A stretch of DNA of 64,000 nt from Holothuria scabra (GCA_037179385.1 CM074195.1:30212222-30276221); one strand, 5' to 3'. Positions 1 through 11,419 are shown, counted from the stretch's first letter. Program-made: numbers and translations. The notes: generated by a model not told the origin, from the sequence alone.

Positions 1-352
1 AATTTTATACCGATCCAAGAGAGAGTATAGACCCTAATCAAACAAGGAGCGGTTTCTGAAGAAAACACCAGAGAGAAAAATTTAGCGGCACGGGGGACCG
101 AACCCACCATCCTCCGCTTTCCGGGCAGTCTATGACCACTACGCTATTTAAGCTCGTGATTCACAGAAGCGATAACAGGCTATAAATACCCCGCGTGAAT
201 CAATTTTCTGTCCTTGTAACCATAGTAAACCCAAGCGGGATGAATAATCAGTGAGTCGAAGTTGGCAGATCGAAGTTAGAATGTGTAGGTCGAAAGCGTT
301 GTAGTAATACATTCGATCAAAAAAATTTATACCGATCCAAGACAGAGTATAT
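1..352 (-). mobile_element. tRNA-derived SINE-like unit, family C
   Basis: Read on the minus strand, 86-153 looks like a tRNA head. It has an A-box TAGCGTAGTGG and a B-box GGTTCGGTCCC, the internal promoter elements of RNA polymerase III. A tail beginning near position 1 (TTTATACCGATCCAAGA) recurs at 326-345, about 325 bp away, so the element is at least one full unit plus the tail of a second. The second tail runs into an AT repeat. The arrangement matches families A and B further right in the window. The left boundary lies outside the window. This is a tRNA-like pseudogene head, not a working tRNA. Confidence 0.6.
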
Positions 353-363
353 ATATATATATA

Positions 364-487
364 TCAAATTGGTAAAGCTGGAAAATCTGGCTGAGGTGAG
401 AAAACGATGTTGACTCCACCGGGATTCGAACTCGGGACCTCCCGCTTTCTAGTGCGGACGCTCTTACCACTGAGCAATGAAGCCAAG
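364..487 (-). mobile_element. tRNA-derived SINE-like unit, family A, copy 1
   Basis: On the minus strand the head contains GGCTCAGTGGTTAGAGCG (A-box) and GGTTCGAATCC-like (B-box) segments around an anticodon-like loop CTAGAAA. That loop sequence is the one found in tRNA-Ser(AGA). The head is followed by a 50-bp tail (ACCTCAGCCAGATTTTCC, then AGCTTTACCAATTTGAT) that ends in an AT repeat. The same head and tail recur at 35368-35500, 58452-58580 and 58819-58946. The anticodon stem pairs only with an 8-nt loop, so a functional tRNA is unlikely. Confidence 0.7.
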
Positions 488-488
488 T

Positions 489-502
489 TACATATATATG
501 TG

Positions 503-588
<86 letters not shown>
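489..588. repeat. (AT)n microsatellite
   Basis: Nearly pure alternating TA for about 100 bp directly after SINE family A copy 1. The Tyr/Ile-rich open frames over it are translations of the repeat. Confidence 0.95.
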
Positions 589-635
589 TAGTATTTAGAA
601 AAAATCGAACTAAAAACCTGCCTCAAAGAAAAACT

Positions 636-705
636 CAGACCTTCTGGCTTTTCGAGTTTCCAGAAAGGAGTCAATGATTCACCGAGAAGGTGCTACAGCC
701 AGGAC
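636..705 (-). mobile_element. Fragment of SINE-like family B body
   Basis: The stretch TCGAGTTTCCAGAAAGGAGT plus about 40 further bases is nearly identical to the spacer beside the family B heads at 59848-59900 and 60213-60265. The tRNA-like head itself is not preserved here. Confidence 0.6.
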
Positions 706-715
706 TGGCCTAAGA

Positions 716-1440
716 GTATTTACTTACTAGAGCCCAAGTTCTAATACATTCCCTGTACAAAATTTCGGCCAATTTGAAAGCAAGAACAAGGTGCACAATG
801 GTTTAGTCTCCGACGGTCAGGCGTTGCACCATGGAAACACCATTTTGGCGATATTCTAAACCTCAGAGAAGGTGTATTTTCTCTCGCAATTCTTGAAGAG
901 TAAAGAAACAGCAATGCTTTTGTTGCTGTAGGAACATCATTTTACATTGAGTTCAACTATGCAAAAGTTGGAGTCACAAATTAGTGGTATGTCGCCTGTA
1001 TGTGAGATTTATTTTCAACTTTCAGAGTCGTAAAGTGAAGGTAAAAGACACCAAGTTGCCTACGGAACCGCCTCGCTTAAGCATAGACACTGTTAACTAC
1101 TGTCTTCGTTTGACTTGATACAACGCATATAGCGTGAATGTGAGGCAAGTTAACAAAACGTTAGCAAAAGGATTCACTACGAAACCCTGGGTGTCGATTA
1201 CGAATGGAGGCTTTAGTTGTCTACCTTAGATAATATAGACTGGAATAGATAATAGGGACTTACCTTTGCGTGTGAGTCCTCGAACTACAAATCCTAGGCT
1301 AAATATCCAAAACGTACAGTGTACAGTATTTCACGCTGACTGAAAAGACGTACGCAGCTGCTTACAAGATCAAAATATACGCAGCGCATATTAATATTTA
1401 AAGGAGAAAACAACAGCTGCACGTAACTTATTTGCAGGCT
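716..1440. other. Unannotated stretch
   Basis: No protein domain, RNA gene or strong repeat structure was recognised. Base composition resembles the surrounding non-coding DNA. Confidence 0.5.
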
Positions 1441-1544
1441 ATGAAAAAACGCGCTCTTGAGCGCGTGCTCAGGCTTTCATAAACACGCGTACTTTTGTTT
1501 TGTTAAGGTCTCGCACGCGTGCACGCACAAACGTTATCCAGTCG

Positions 1545-1811
1545 TTATCTGGTTGTGGCAGCGCATCTATGCACTGCACATAACCTGATTTTGTCAGTGC
1601 GCGCCATTAAAGTACTTTTGGTGTATTTAAAAGGCGCGCGTTTTATTCCTTTAGGTTTTTGAAACGCTATATGCGTACGTTGAGGCTTATATTGTGCACC
1701 CCATACGCAGGCAAGTCCTAAGAAGTAGCCAACTGTTAGAGAAAGTGCACACAAGGAAGAAACGACTGGTTGGTCGAGACACGGCAAATTCTTACCTTCT
1801 TTGGCATCCAT
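1545..1811 (-). CDS. Unrecognised short ORF with one hydrophobic segment
   Basis: An 88-codon open frame begins MDAKEGKNL and has a hydrophobic stretch at about residues 17-35 (SSLCALSLTVGYFLGLAC) that could be a membrane anchor or late signal. A possible splice donor (C|GTATGG) follows that stretch. The downstream sequence, rich in CG and including the hairpin-like ACGCGCTCTTGAGCGCG near 1450, shows no family I recognise. It could be a first exon or chance. No partner exon was found to the left. Confidence 0.15.
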   Translation of the reverse strand: MDAKEGKNLPCLDQPVVSSLCALSLTVGYFLGLACVWGAQYKPQRTHIAFQKPKGIKRAPFKYTKSTLMARTDKIRLCAVHRCAATTR

Positions 1812-1869
1812 GGTCGGACGTTCCGCGAATTTTGACCCGGTGGACTCTAGTCAATAAGTACCCTTAGGG

Positions 1870-3010
1870 ACTGGCCAAAGATATTATAACACGGCTTTAC
1901 AGAACTGTTTCGTAAGGGCCAGTAAGGTAGGTCCCCACTCGCTGCCTGATGGCGTGTTCGTTTATAAGCACAAGTTCGAAGCCGTGTTAGTTTTGAACAG
2001 GCACCACCGGTATGCAGCGAGCCAAGCTACATAACCTATTAGAAAAATTACAAAGCAGATGTTTGTCTACAAGAGCTTATCAGTTCGCTTCTTTTATTTA
2101 GAGTGGCTTAGGAAGGTTTGAGTATGATGAAGAACTTTTCTCCTACACAGAGATTACAAGTTTTTGATGTTGTGGAGTATGCGCGAGCTCTTTTCATGAG
2201 TTTCCATTTCACCGAGTGTTCTTCATTTGAATCCTTAAATTTCAAGACGTATTCACTGATTGAAATTGCGTTTCATTTGTCTTTGTGTTTAAAGCCAGAC
2301 TTGTGGGCGGTGTAATCTGGTTTTGAATGTGTTTTCTGTCAGGCCAATGTATGTTTCTTCGTTATGGTTGTCGTGGCGTGTTACAGTTGCCTGGTACACT
2401 ATGTTGTTGGTGAGGCTGTAGCCGTCCAGTTGGCACTGGCTTCGCTTTCTTGCTTGTTTTGCAGTTGTTTTGAGTTGCTGGTTGTAGGTCCTGTTTGGCC
2501 AGTATATTTGTTGTGCGCTCATATTATCTGGTCCATGTTTGCCATGCAGCTGTAACCCAGTTTCACCGTGTTTCTGTTGAGTAGAGTATGTAGTTTGTAT
2601 CCAGGTGGGGAGCAGCTGGCAAAGAAGTTAAAGAACTTCTTGCCGGTGTTGTTGGTTACACTGCCACTAAACGGGGTGGAACCAGGTTATGTTCCTGTTA
2701 TTTTTTTTTTCTTTGTTTTTGAGGCTTCGTTGGAAAGACTGATGTTAGTTGGTTGGGTTCTGTACTTTAGGTTGTACCCACAGCTACTTTCGTGTTGTGC
2801 TTCTTGGTATACGGGGGATGATGTGTTGAATGTGTTTTCGTTGAAAAGATGCTAGATAGTCTCCTGTTAATGCTTTCTGGGATGTTTTTTAATGATAAGT
2901 CGAGGTTGGTTGCTCTGTTTGTACACTAAGAGAGGGGCTGTTGTTGGGTTTCATGTATTGGCTTGTATGTGCTTGTGCGGAGATGAGGGTAAGGTCTAAA
3001 AAGTTCACTA
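1870..3010 (-). mobile_element. Penelope-like element remnant, copy 1 (RT C-terminus and GIY-YIG)
   Basis: Minus-strand translation shows, in order, a degraded reverse-transcriptase C-terminal region (IVNFLDLTL, then MKPNN; about 3010-2530), a linker, and a GIY-YIG endonuclease start (NNIVYQATVTRHDNHNEE, TYIGLTENTFKTR; 2522-2289). A terminal LCRREKFFII-like motif lies near 2120. Stops and frameshifts break it throughout. Its 3' flank (1880-2100) matches 42740-43020 beside PLE copy 2, so both belong to one family. PLE proteins reverse-transcribe and integrate the element. This copy lacks the 5' RT half including the catalytic motif and is inactive. Confidence 0.85.
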
Positions 3011-3024
3011 TTTTTTGTTCTTAA

Positions 3025-3130
3025 AAATAATCCATACCCTATTCATAAAGGTGTAATCCATACCCGATTTATAAAATATTAATCCATACCCTATTCATTA
3101 AATATTAAGCCCTGCTGTATATCCCACTAA
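3025..3130. repeat. Short tandem repeat, about 34-bp unit
   Basis: AATCCATACCC(T/G)ATT followed by CATAAA/TATAAA and ATATT recurs about three times with small differences. Confidence 0.7.
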
Positions 3131-3396
3131 TAAAATATTACATTAAGTGTTTGTTTTCTTATGTTATAGGGTTGTGACTTATAGTACCATTACTACTGAA
3201 TCGCATAATTTTGCTATCGTTTAGCGGTTAATCGCGATTAGTCAATTACGGCTGGTGTTTTTTTTTCATACAATTACGCTGAGAGTGGTCGTTAGGATAA
3301 AGTACTCATTACAGCATACATGTGACCTATAAGGCAACAAAAGTCCTACATCAATATCTTCCGCCCTATGCCCTGCAATACCTTCCATCAGTATTC

Positions 3397-3812
3397 AGGG
3401 GGTCTCCCACGGACTTCCGATTTACATGGACAAAGCATGTTAGGCGTACGTCCTTTCCGTAGATTGTCGCCACCGACTGGGACAAAAAAGCGCACCAAAA
3501 TGATCGCCGTGAAGCGATAGTTTGTATGATTTGACGGCGACTCTTTAATATCTGAAACAATCGTTTAACTTGAATGAGAAATAAGATCATTTCCTGCAAT
3601 GCGGGTAGTGATTTTAACCTTACCTTGTATTGTTTCCAACATATTTTAACTTTCTTGCAAAATCTGTTGATTTCAACTACTTGAGCAAGTCCAAACTTTC
3701 ACATACAAACCATAGCAGACAGCCATCTTGCTACGCCTGTACTCACACATACGGTAGCGACAATGTAATGTTCAGAATACTCTGTCCATGTATAGGAAGT
3801 CCGTGGGGTCTA
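3397..3812. repeat. Imperfect inverted repeat with ~340-bp loop
   Basis: GGTCTCCCACGGACTTCC plus TACATGGACAAAG (about 3402-3436) is mirrored by CTGTCCATG plus GGAAGTCCGTGGGGTCT (about 3781-3810). A second, weaker match lies inside (GTCGCCACCG near 3466 against CGGTAGCGAC near 3752). It may be an old foldback transposon. The open frames across it resemble no known protein. Confidence 0.5.
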
Positions 3813-4384
3813 CCCATGATTTTTGTGTCACGTGGATCCGGCTTGAACCATACTTAGACATGACATTTATTTCTCCGAACGGGCACACATCATGCGCCAT
3901 CATGACGTCAAGCAAGCAGTGGCATTTTCGAAATAGGAACTATAATATTTAGTCTGTCCCAAATTGAAACGAGAATGAATATAATTATAGAGGTGGAATT
4001 GTTCACGTCATAATTACGACCTCAGGCCGTAACTGAGAGAGCGTTTCCACGGCATAGTGGACGGCAAACTATGTGAATGACAAAAGCTTCGTTTCGGTTT
4101 TAGATTCCGGTCTTCCATTCCATCGCGATATCCCATCAAAATCGTTCGTCAGCAGATGAACTTCCTGAAAGATGGATTATAACAGCAGCATTTAAAGGCA
4201 GTCAATTCTCACCTCAATCCTCAATTTTTGTAGTAGTCTAGAGAAATTCTCAATTTGCATAACTCGTTGATTGACAACAAATTAAAAAATACAGACGTAC
4301 GATAGCTCATGTTACACAGCATGCACTACACTGAGAGTGATGTGATTATACATTGGGTCTAGGACCTACCCTGTGGCAATGAAC

Positions 4385-4870
4385 TGTGATTGTGTCTGGA
4401 TGAGGATGAGTTTTAGACCGTTTGTGGCAGTTCTTAAAGTTCAAGAGCAATCACCCCATACTTATTTTGAAGGAACTGCTAAATATCACAATTTTCATCG
4501 TATTTCTCTTCAAAGTATTTTCCATCATCTTTTGTAACTTCAATATTACATATCCAAGGTAAAACAAATAGTTACGTCTTGTAAATTTCACATTTGAAGG
4601 GGAAAAATGTTTTCACATGACTCTAAACAGCCAATTATGAAACAGGAAGGTCTAGTACACTGTTTCAAGTTGGGATGACTGCTCTTGCCCTTTAAAGAAA
4701 GTAGGTTAGGAGAATTGGAACTGTCTGGGGTGAGAAGATTTGGCCTTTAATATGAATGTCATTCCCATCCAGTAATGAGATATGAAAATTGTTCTCTCTT
4801 CGGGCCGCTGTATGTATGACTGTTATGAGAAACTTACAGTCCATTGACGCAGTTCGACCTGGAACGCGGA
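4385..4870 (+). repeat. Dispersed repeat family R1, copy 1
   Basis: GATTGTGTCTGGATGAGGATG near 4388 and GAGAATTGGAACTGTCTGGG near 4709, ending GGCCTTTAA, recur at 12240-12610 (interior part), 19039-19150 (reverse) and 50765-50885. The interior (about 4450-4690) is shared only with the 12240 copy. No coding capacity was recognised. It is probably a non-autonomous transposon. Confidence 0.65.
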
Positions 4871-4881
4871 GTAACAAAGGA

Positions 4882-4917
4882 TGACGTCATGGGATGACGT
4901 CACGACCTGTGTATATA
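4882..4917 (+). promoter_or_regulatory. Tandem CRE palindromes and TATA-like box
   Basis: Two perfect TGACGTCA palindromes (4882-4889 and 4895-4902) have starts 13 bp apart, with TATATA at 4912-4917. TGACGTCA is the consensus bound by CREB/ATF bZIP factors. They lie about 70 bp upstream of the CCP exon and could drive transcription starting near 4940. Function is inferred from motif spacing only. Confidence 0.4.
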
Positions 4918-4969
4918 GACTACGTAAAAACAGTTCTAAACCCCTTAAATCTTTCCCCACTTTTTTCAG

Positions 4970-5161
4970 CGATCATGTGCAACAGATCTGACCTTCCAGC
5001 TGTTACAGCAGGAATTTTTAACTGTTCTGGGTACTCCATTGGAGTGAAATGTAACTTGACATGTAGTAATGGTTACTACCCGTCTGCCGCAAAAGAGATA
5101 GTTTGTGAAGAAAGCGATGGCTTTAACGGTAACTGGTCTGGTGGAAACTTCCAGTGTGCTG
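4970..5161 (+). CDS. Exon: sushi/CCP domain
   Basis: This 192-bp exon follows a pyrimidine-rich acceptor (TTTTTTCAG) and ends before GTGAGT. It has symmetrical 1-1 phase, the usual form for shuffled CCP modules. The translation MCNRSDLPAVTAGIF, GVKCNLTCSNGYYPS, IVCEESDGF, GNWSGGNFQCA shows the ordered cysteines, the GY after the third-block cysteine and the W before the last cysteine expected of a sushi fold. Potential N-glycosylation sites include NRS, NCS, NLT and NWS. If the upstream TATA box is used, the first residues could instead be read from ATG 4975 in the same frame. Confidence 0.8.
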
Positions 5162-7084
5162 GTGAGTGCATATGATTGCTCTGATCAAGAGGTATACATA
5201 AACCCTTATTTTGTACTTTCATATCTCACGAGGTGATTAAAAATGATGTGACGATAGGGGAGTTTGGTGAAATTTGCACTACCGCAGGAAAGATAATCAC
5301 ATGTACCAAGGAAACTGTGAGGTCGGTGGCGGTCAGAATGATGTACACCCTACTCAGACTATAAATGAGGTAAACTAGAATTTCTTCCAGTCTCCCTGTG
5401 CCCTGTAAATCGTTGTGCTAGACCCATATTTGCTCAGTATCATTTAATTTGCAGCTACATTGCCCGAAAAACAAATGAAAAAGAAATTTCTCTAAAAGTG
5501 ACAAGATACACGCATAATTCCTAAAACTCAACTTGGCACCCCTCCCCCTTTCAATGTTGCTCCCTAACTGATCGTTACTAAAACTCTAGCCAAAAAGGAA
5601 AGAGGGAGGGCGGGAAATTTTACCTGTTTCCTTTGTATTTGTAGGGAGTGTGGCTCCTTGTTTGCATTTGTGCCACTAACGGTAAATCCGGGCCACAAAG
5701 AACCAGCCAACATTTCCACAGAATATTAAAGTGAGTTTTTTTTTTTTACCTTAAACCCTTCTTTTAACTCAAGCCGGTGTTTTCACGGATTATTAAAGTG
5801 AGTTTTTTGTTTTATTCAATTTTATTCGTTACAGCTGACTTCCAGAAGCAGTTTGTTTTTACTTTCTTACCTGTAACTGGTTGTACCAAACAAGACACCA
5901 TCATTCAACTTTTTATTGCAACAGTTGCTGAGAACGTCAGCGCCGAGGGTGTAATATCTTTCCCACTGCAAAATATCCCTGATATTTCTTTTGCACTAAC
6001 TCATGGGGTAGGAGAGTTTTTCAATTTACCCCCATCGGTATTACCAAGTGATTTAAGAGACCCATCAATTCGAAGAGAAAATTCCAGCGTGGTTGTCGCC
6101 GCTACTGACATTGTATCAGTTTATGGTCACTTGCGATGTGTAGATAACGGTATCAAGCGAACTACTGCCTTTAAGGTAAGACGGACTGAGAAACTGGGGA
6201 AAGATTACCGCGTGGTTTCGTATCGAAACAAAGGTTATAATGAAATAGCAGTCGTCGCACTAGAAAATGATTCTTTTTTACAGGTAATAAATAAGGAAAA
6301 TTCGACTGAGATTGTCAACGTAACATTACAAATGTACGAAACATACGCCTTAGGCAACTTGCACCAAATGACAGGAATTTACATTAAAGCTAGCAAACCA
6401 GTTTTTGTGTTGACAGGGAACAGAGGAGATCAAAGTCGTGTAAGCACAACTGGAGGAGCAGTTTTCTTTGAATGTCTGACACCATTTGACTATTGGGGTT
6501 CGAGTTATTATTTCTTTCCTCTATATAAATTTACAGGTTGGACTCAGCTTAAGATTATGACTTGGGAAAATAGACCTACCAGTAATTTGGTTCTAAGGTG
6601 GAGAAATGGTAACCTCATTTTAACCTCAGATTTGGAATCGAATACCATCAACTTTGAAATTGGTAATGGAGAATTAGGGAAAATTCAATCAACAAACTCT
6701 ATTCTCGTAACCCAGTTTTCACAACCTAAAATGTTATCTGACAAAAGTAAAGATGCCCTCACTCTTTCCATGATAATAGTTCCACCAATCCCTCTGTTTA
6801 CGATGACATACGTTTTATTTCCTGTTTTTGACCTTACTTTAGGGGGCCAGGGAGTAAAACATTACCTTACCGTGATCCTGCCTGTGGGCGGTCATATCAA
6901 TGACCTTTACGTTAATATGGCCATTGCAACTTGGCAATTAGTAGGGAATTTTGATGACGGCAGTGCCATTTTTCGAACCATTTTATCTCCTGGTTCTAAC
7001 CTATTGGAAAACAGATGGAGTTATAATATCACGGCAGTTGTTTCTGCCAGTCATGACTACATGAGCTACGCCTTTGTAATGTAG
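4970..7084 (+). CDS. CCP (sushi) plus IgGFc-binding-like protein gene, exons 4970-5161 and 5835-7084
   Basis: Two exons joined in phase 1 give about 64 residues of a complement control protein module followed by about 415 residues resembling the N-terminal IgGFc-binding domain (the FCGBP-type family), ending at TAG 7082-7084. The intron (5162-5834) has GTGAGT and TTACAG borders. Such proteins are usually secreted or surface-exposed, and the family is often linked to mucus or immune recognition; that role is inferred. No signal-peptide exon was found. Either an upstream exon is unrecognised, or the mRNA starts after the TATA box and translation begins at ATG 4975 without a signal. No second transmembrane or other domain follows. 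Confidence 0.75.
5162..5834 (+). other. Intron between CCP and IgGFc exons
   Basis: GT-AG intron of 673 bp. Near its 3' end a segment with ATTAAAGTGAGTTTTTT occurs twice (about 5726 and 5792), a short tandem duplication placed just before the acceptor. The ATG at 5777 lies in this intron and is not the protein start. Confidence 0.7.
5835..7084 (+). CDS. Exon: IgGFc-binding-like domain, terminal exon
   Basis: After the acceptor CGTTACAG the frame runs ADFQKQFVFTFLPVTGC and stays open for about 415 codons in one exon. Family-like landmarks are IVSVYGHLRC (about residues 95-104), DYRVVSYRNKGYNE (about 123-136), GIYIKASKPVFVLTGN (about 181-196), ECLTPFDYWGSSY (about 213-225) and LSMIIVPPIPLF near residue 313. 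The domain is a repeated beta-rich fold in FCGBP-like proteins. The long uninterrupted frame beside decayed transposons argues for selection. The last codon is ATG followed by TAG. Confidence 0.8.
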
Positions 7085-7345
7085 TTGGCATGGAATAAGA
7101 GCAATTTAGTAGTCACTTTTTAAAAAGTAATTGACCACGCAAATTAATTTTGTTCTAATTAATAGGCTAACAAGTTAAGTTTTTTCATAAACAGTCAGTG
7201 GCGTGCTCAGGGTTGTTCTGAATGAAGGGAAATATAATAACCTGAGTGATCGCTGGCCTGGGAATCTCAAGGAGTTTTAGGGATAAGATGTCTTTACATG
7301 CAATCTGGTGCCTTATACTCTACCCTTTGAAGTGATATTTGAGTT

Positions 7346-7351
7346 AATAAA
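7346..7351 (+). terminator. Candidate polyadenylation signal
   Basis: AATAAA lies about 260 bp after the stop codon of the IgGFc-like exon. It is the first canonical hexamer in a suitable position. Use is not proven. Confidence 0.35.
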
Positions 7352-10300
7352 TTACTTCTTTGAAGGATCTAAAAAGTGGCATCCGTGAAAGGAAGGAAAT
7401 GGCACAACGCCCACCTCTGCATAGGCCACTGTAATCAATATATGAGAAAGACGGTTCTTCAATAATTTCCTACTTGCCATTTTACATTTTAGTTTACCTT
7501 CAAAACGTGAAGGTAATATCCAACGGCAATGATATCAACCAAAAGTGGTATGCCAAAAGAAAAAAAACTCATTTCAATATGGGATCAGTTGATAAGTTGC
7601 TTTAAGGTAACTTCAAATTAGAGACATGAGAAGCAATTTAAGGGCAAGGTAACATGATGTTTATTAAATTGGGCACTATATCCCAGATTCTTTTCACTTT
7701 CTTTATAATTGAAGGACTTGGTTGTCCTTGAAATTCGTTAATGCTAGGATACGCTCTCCTGTAGATCTAGCATAACCTCACAAGATATGTAGGGTACAGA
7801 AAACAATGTTACTTAAGATTCGTACGAGAAGTGTCAAATAATATCATTAAGAAGTTGAAGGGAATGTCAGATTAATCTGCCGCGATGACATCACAGATTT
7901 CCCTCAATGAACATTATCTGAAGAAAAATTTCACTTCTTTGAAATATTATGTATATGCTATTGAGGTGCAGTTCTTACTTCCTGAAAGAGGAATATTTCC
8001 TACACATTTTGAAGTCAATGAATATTGTCTCCAGATTAAATCTTTACTGACTTCCTAAACGAGCGCTATAACAACGTGCTTAGCGATTAAAAAAATGTTT
8101 TGCCCCCAGTCTGTCAACATATTTAATTCCAAAAACATATTAAGCAATTAAACAGTAAGGTTTTGCAATCACATGTTTAGAAAGCGAAATGCTTAGGGGT
8201 TATGCATGAGTGTTTAGCATTTAAACGCGTTTTACAAAGTAGTGGCAAAAACTGTTTAAAAAACGATCCTAAACACCAGTTTAAGTATAACATATACACA
8301 GGGTGTGCGATTATTTAATAAGAAATTGAAGTTGACACGTTTTGTACAGGATTGAACATGAAACAAGTAGGTGTGATGTCATGAATTCACATTGATGGTC
8401 CAAGTTTTTCAACAAACTTTACCATAAATATTATACAAATAAAAGATGAAATATTGATATAATCACAAGTGCATCCTGAGAAATGGAATTTTGAAAACTT
8501 TGAATGTTTGGGGGACACGAAAACTCATCTGTAATTCCAAGAACAAAACAGGATGAAAAATTAAAAAATACCCAAACGTTGGCCATCGATGTGGGCCCAT
8601 AATATCACACCTACTTGATCCATGATATCGCATCTATATTTTTCAAGTCACAATTGATAAAAACTTTCAACTTCAAATGCTAATATCTCGATAACCAAAC
8701 ATTGGATATGAATGAAAACCTCACCAGACTAACTACATATTTCATTTTAAGGGAGAGAAATGTAAAAGTTACAGTAACACGTGTGAAATTCATTTCCTTT
8801 AAACTTTGATGAGCGTCTCCTGAAGTTTTCTGTAATTTTGCACTTAAGCTGTACTTTACAATGAACCTTGAGAATAATGTTTGATCGAAAGCTTTATACA
8901 TTGTGCCATACCCAAATGGAAGTTATACTTTCTTAAACAAAAGTCAAATTAATTTAATGAAATCTGCGGAAGGTTGGCTGTTGGGAAACCATTAACCTAT
9001 TTTTCAAAAGGGTTGAGTTATGTCATCATCATCGTTATTGATTGACTAAATATTTGTTGCGATTTATTCATATTCTTTGATGGTCCAAACAAACGTCAGT
9101 GTATTGGAATAGACCAGTTGGAATATTTAGCTCTTTCAGCTGGGTAACACGACCAAACGCACCACGACAACAGATTTGCTTGTGTGCGCATTCGCATAAA
9201 CACTAGTCCGCTCGGTGAAGCGAATTTTCCTTGCACTTCCATTTGACTTGGTTGGTAATAACTATTCAGATTCTAGATGTTGCATAAATGGACAACTACC
9301 GCCAAGACAGAAGAAGAGCTTCACCTTTGACCCATCCCAAGATCACATGTAAAAATCTTCTAAGTTGACTGTCAAACTCTTGGAATGATGGTCTAATTAT
9401 TTATCCATTTGGTTACTTTTCAACCTCCAACATTGAAGGGAATTATTGAATTATATCATGAAGTTCATGAAGTTCATGAAGTTCATTTCTAAATGTATTA
9501 GTGAGCTAAAATTAATTCAGATCTTGAATGTACATGTGGATCAAACAGTTACCTGGTAGATTACATCTAGCACCCAACCAGACCCGTAAAACTTCGCCAG
9601 AAACTTTTTGGAGGTTTTAAAGAAACTAGTTCGAAGTTCTTCATGGAGCAGTATTGCGCAATAGATCAAAGGGCAATTGTAAGGGGATTGTAAACAAATG
9701 TAAATACAGTGTGCCATACGCGACCGCTCAATTGCTTTGTTACCGGTTGATTTGAACAGAAATGTCCATGATGAGTGCGAAGACATATATTTCAAACTCG
9801 TCTAATGCCAGACATATTAAAATTTGGAAGATGTATATTAACATCTAAAGGTTAAAATTCTGCACGTAAAATTGGAGTGGTCTATTTAATCTGCTAACCT
9901 TCTGATCATTTTGTTTGTAAGTAAAGTAAACACAAACAAAAACTCAAAAGTAACGATTGCTTAAACTCTACTCACAAGCCTGGGAAATGCATTTTCATGC
10001 CAACTGTGATAGTGTTGTCGCTTTTGTTTTTCAAAATGTTTCGAAAGCTTCGGGTCAACTGATGGTGGTGTTGGTGGTGTCATATAATTTTTCGACCGAT
10101 GTTACACAGTTCCGGTTGAGAATTCTCTGCCCCTAAAAAAAATTGCTCCAATATACTAACAGTTTAGCTTTACATAGCTTCCTTAAAAACCTGAATATCC
10201 CTCGGCTGCTGAATAATTGATAATAATGTTTGGTGACTTTTCAAACGGGTGGGTCTCCACCTGGAATATATGCCCCCCCCCCCCCCCGTTTTCCTTAGAC

Positions 10301-11100
10301 TATAACTAGAGACGCACTGCTATGTAGATTTGTAACAAGCCATGGTTCGAGTCATCAGTTTTCAAGATAGTCTTTACGAATTTTATCACGATTTTCAATG
10401 CCATAGCAACAGTGCAGTGACGCGAGTCTCCGAATCGAGTCACATAGAAGCAGGACATGACTCCACTCGGCTGCAAAAGTGGTCAACTCGTTGCATCTCT
10501 TCGGCTGTGTAGAAGGACAAACGTGAAGAAAATTGTAAAAAGTGTCAGTCGTCAATGTATTTCTTAAATCTTCATCAAAAATCGTCATTATCTAATTCTT
10601 GTTGCTTATTACTTTCTTAAACTGTGAAAAAGTTTCAAAATACTACAAATAAGTTTAAAGGAAGTAGCGAATAAATAGCATTGATGTCATGTTACAATGT
10701 ACGTGAATCCGATTCTTTTTGTTTTGTATTTATGGGGTTGCAATTAACCCCCTTCTTATAAAACAATGGCTCATAAGCTACAAGTTTAAATAACTGTCTT
10801 CCACGTGACGTCACAATTGAAAAGCCACGTCACTCTCAGGCAAAAATCAGTAGTGTTTAGTACATGAGTCACACGTGGGTCACTGCCTTGAAGTAACAGC
10901 GATCAAAGTTAGCAGACGAAAATTATTTCAACATCGACGACCTAAACCAAACTCTACCTGGCTGAAAAAAGAAAATGGAGTAGGCAGGCTTCAAACCTAT
11001 ATCAGTCAGGTACAAAACTCAGGTTTTCTGCCGGGAAATGGAGAGACTCTACCTGTAAACCATACGACTTCAGCTTAACAAGTTCACAGTAATGTATAAA
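7352..11100. other. Unannotated intergenic stretch
   Basis: No coding domain was recognised on either strand. Minor features are GTTTAG/ATTAAAC motifs repeated at 8070-8280, three tandem copies of GAAGTTCAT at about 9463-9490, and a run of C at about 10270-10287. A TGACGTCA palindrome lies near 10806. Confidence 0.5.
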
Positions 11101-11419
11101 TCCTCAGGGAATTTTTTGTTATCTACTTCAAAGTGAGATTTTGCGAGGGCCAATATTCTCGGATTTGGCCTTGTTTTCTACTGGGACCCATCGATTTCCT
11201 ATGATGGGATTCTCAGGGGCGAATCCCAGAGCCAGATCCTGGAATTGTAGATGCCCGGTGAATTTCGCCCTTGTTGAACTTTGTTGTGTTTGTTGTTTCT
11301 GTGTTTTGTGTTTCGTGTTTGTCTCAGTTGTCATTTACAATTATGTTACTATTGTTATTATTTTATTTGTACTTTACACACAGATTTACAGTCTTCTTCT
11401 TCTCTATAGTAATCAATGA

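Noticed and set aside
410..490. Candidate tRNA genes (also 35430, 58520, 58890, 59790, 60140)
   Set aside because: A- and B-boxes are present, but anticodon arms are irregular or lack U33, the sequences are repeated with SINE-like tails, and acceptor stems do not pair well.
2364..2855. Plus-strand frames over PLE copy 1, and likewise 42971-44060
   Set aside because: Opposite-strand shadows of the PLE RT and GIY-YIG coding sequence.
5777..5834. ATG 5777 as the start of the IgGFc-like protein with a hydrophobic leader
   Set aside because: The segment lies in a pyrimidine-rich intron end with a good acceptor at 5834, and the phase matches the CCP exon donor. The apparent leader is poly-T translation. 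It could still be an alternative start, but this is less likely.
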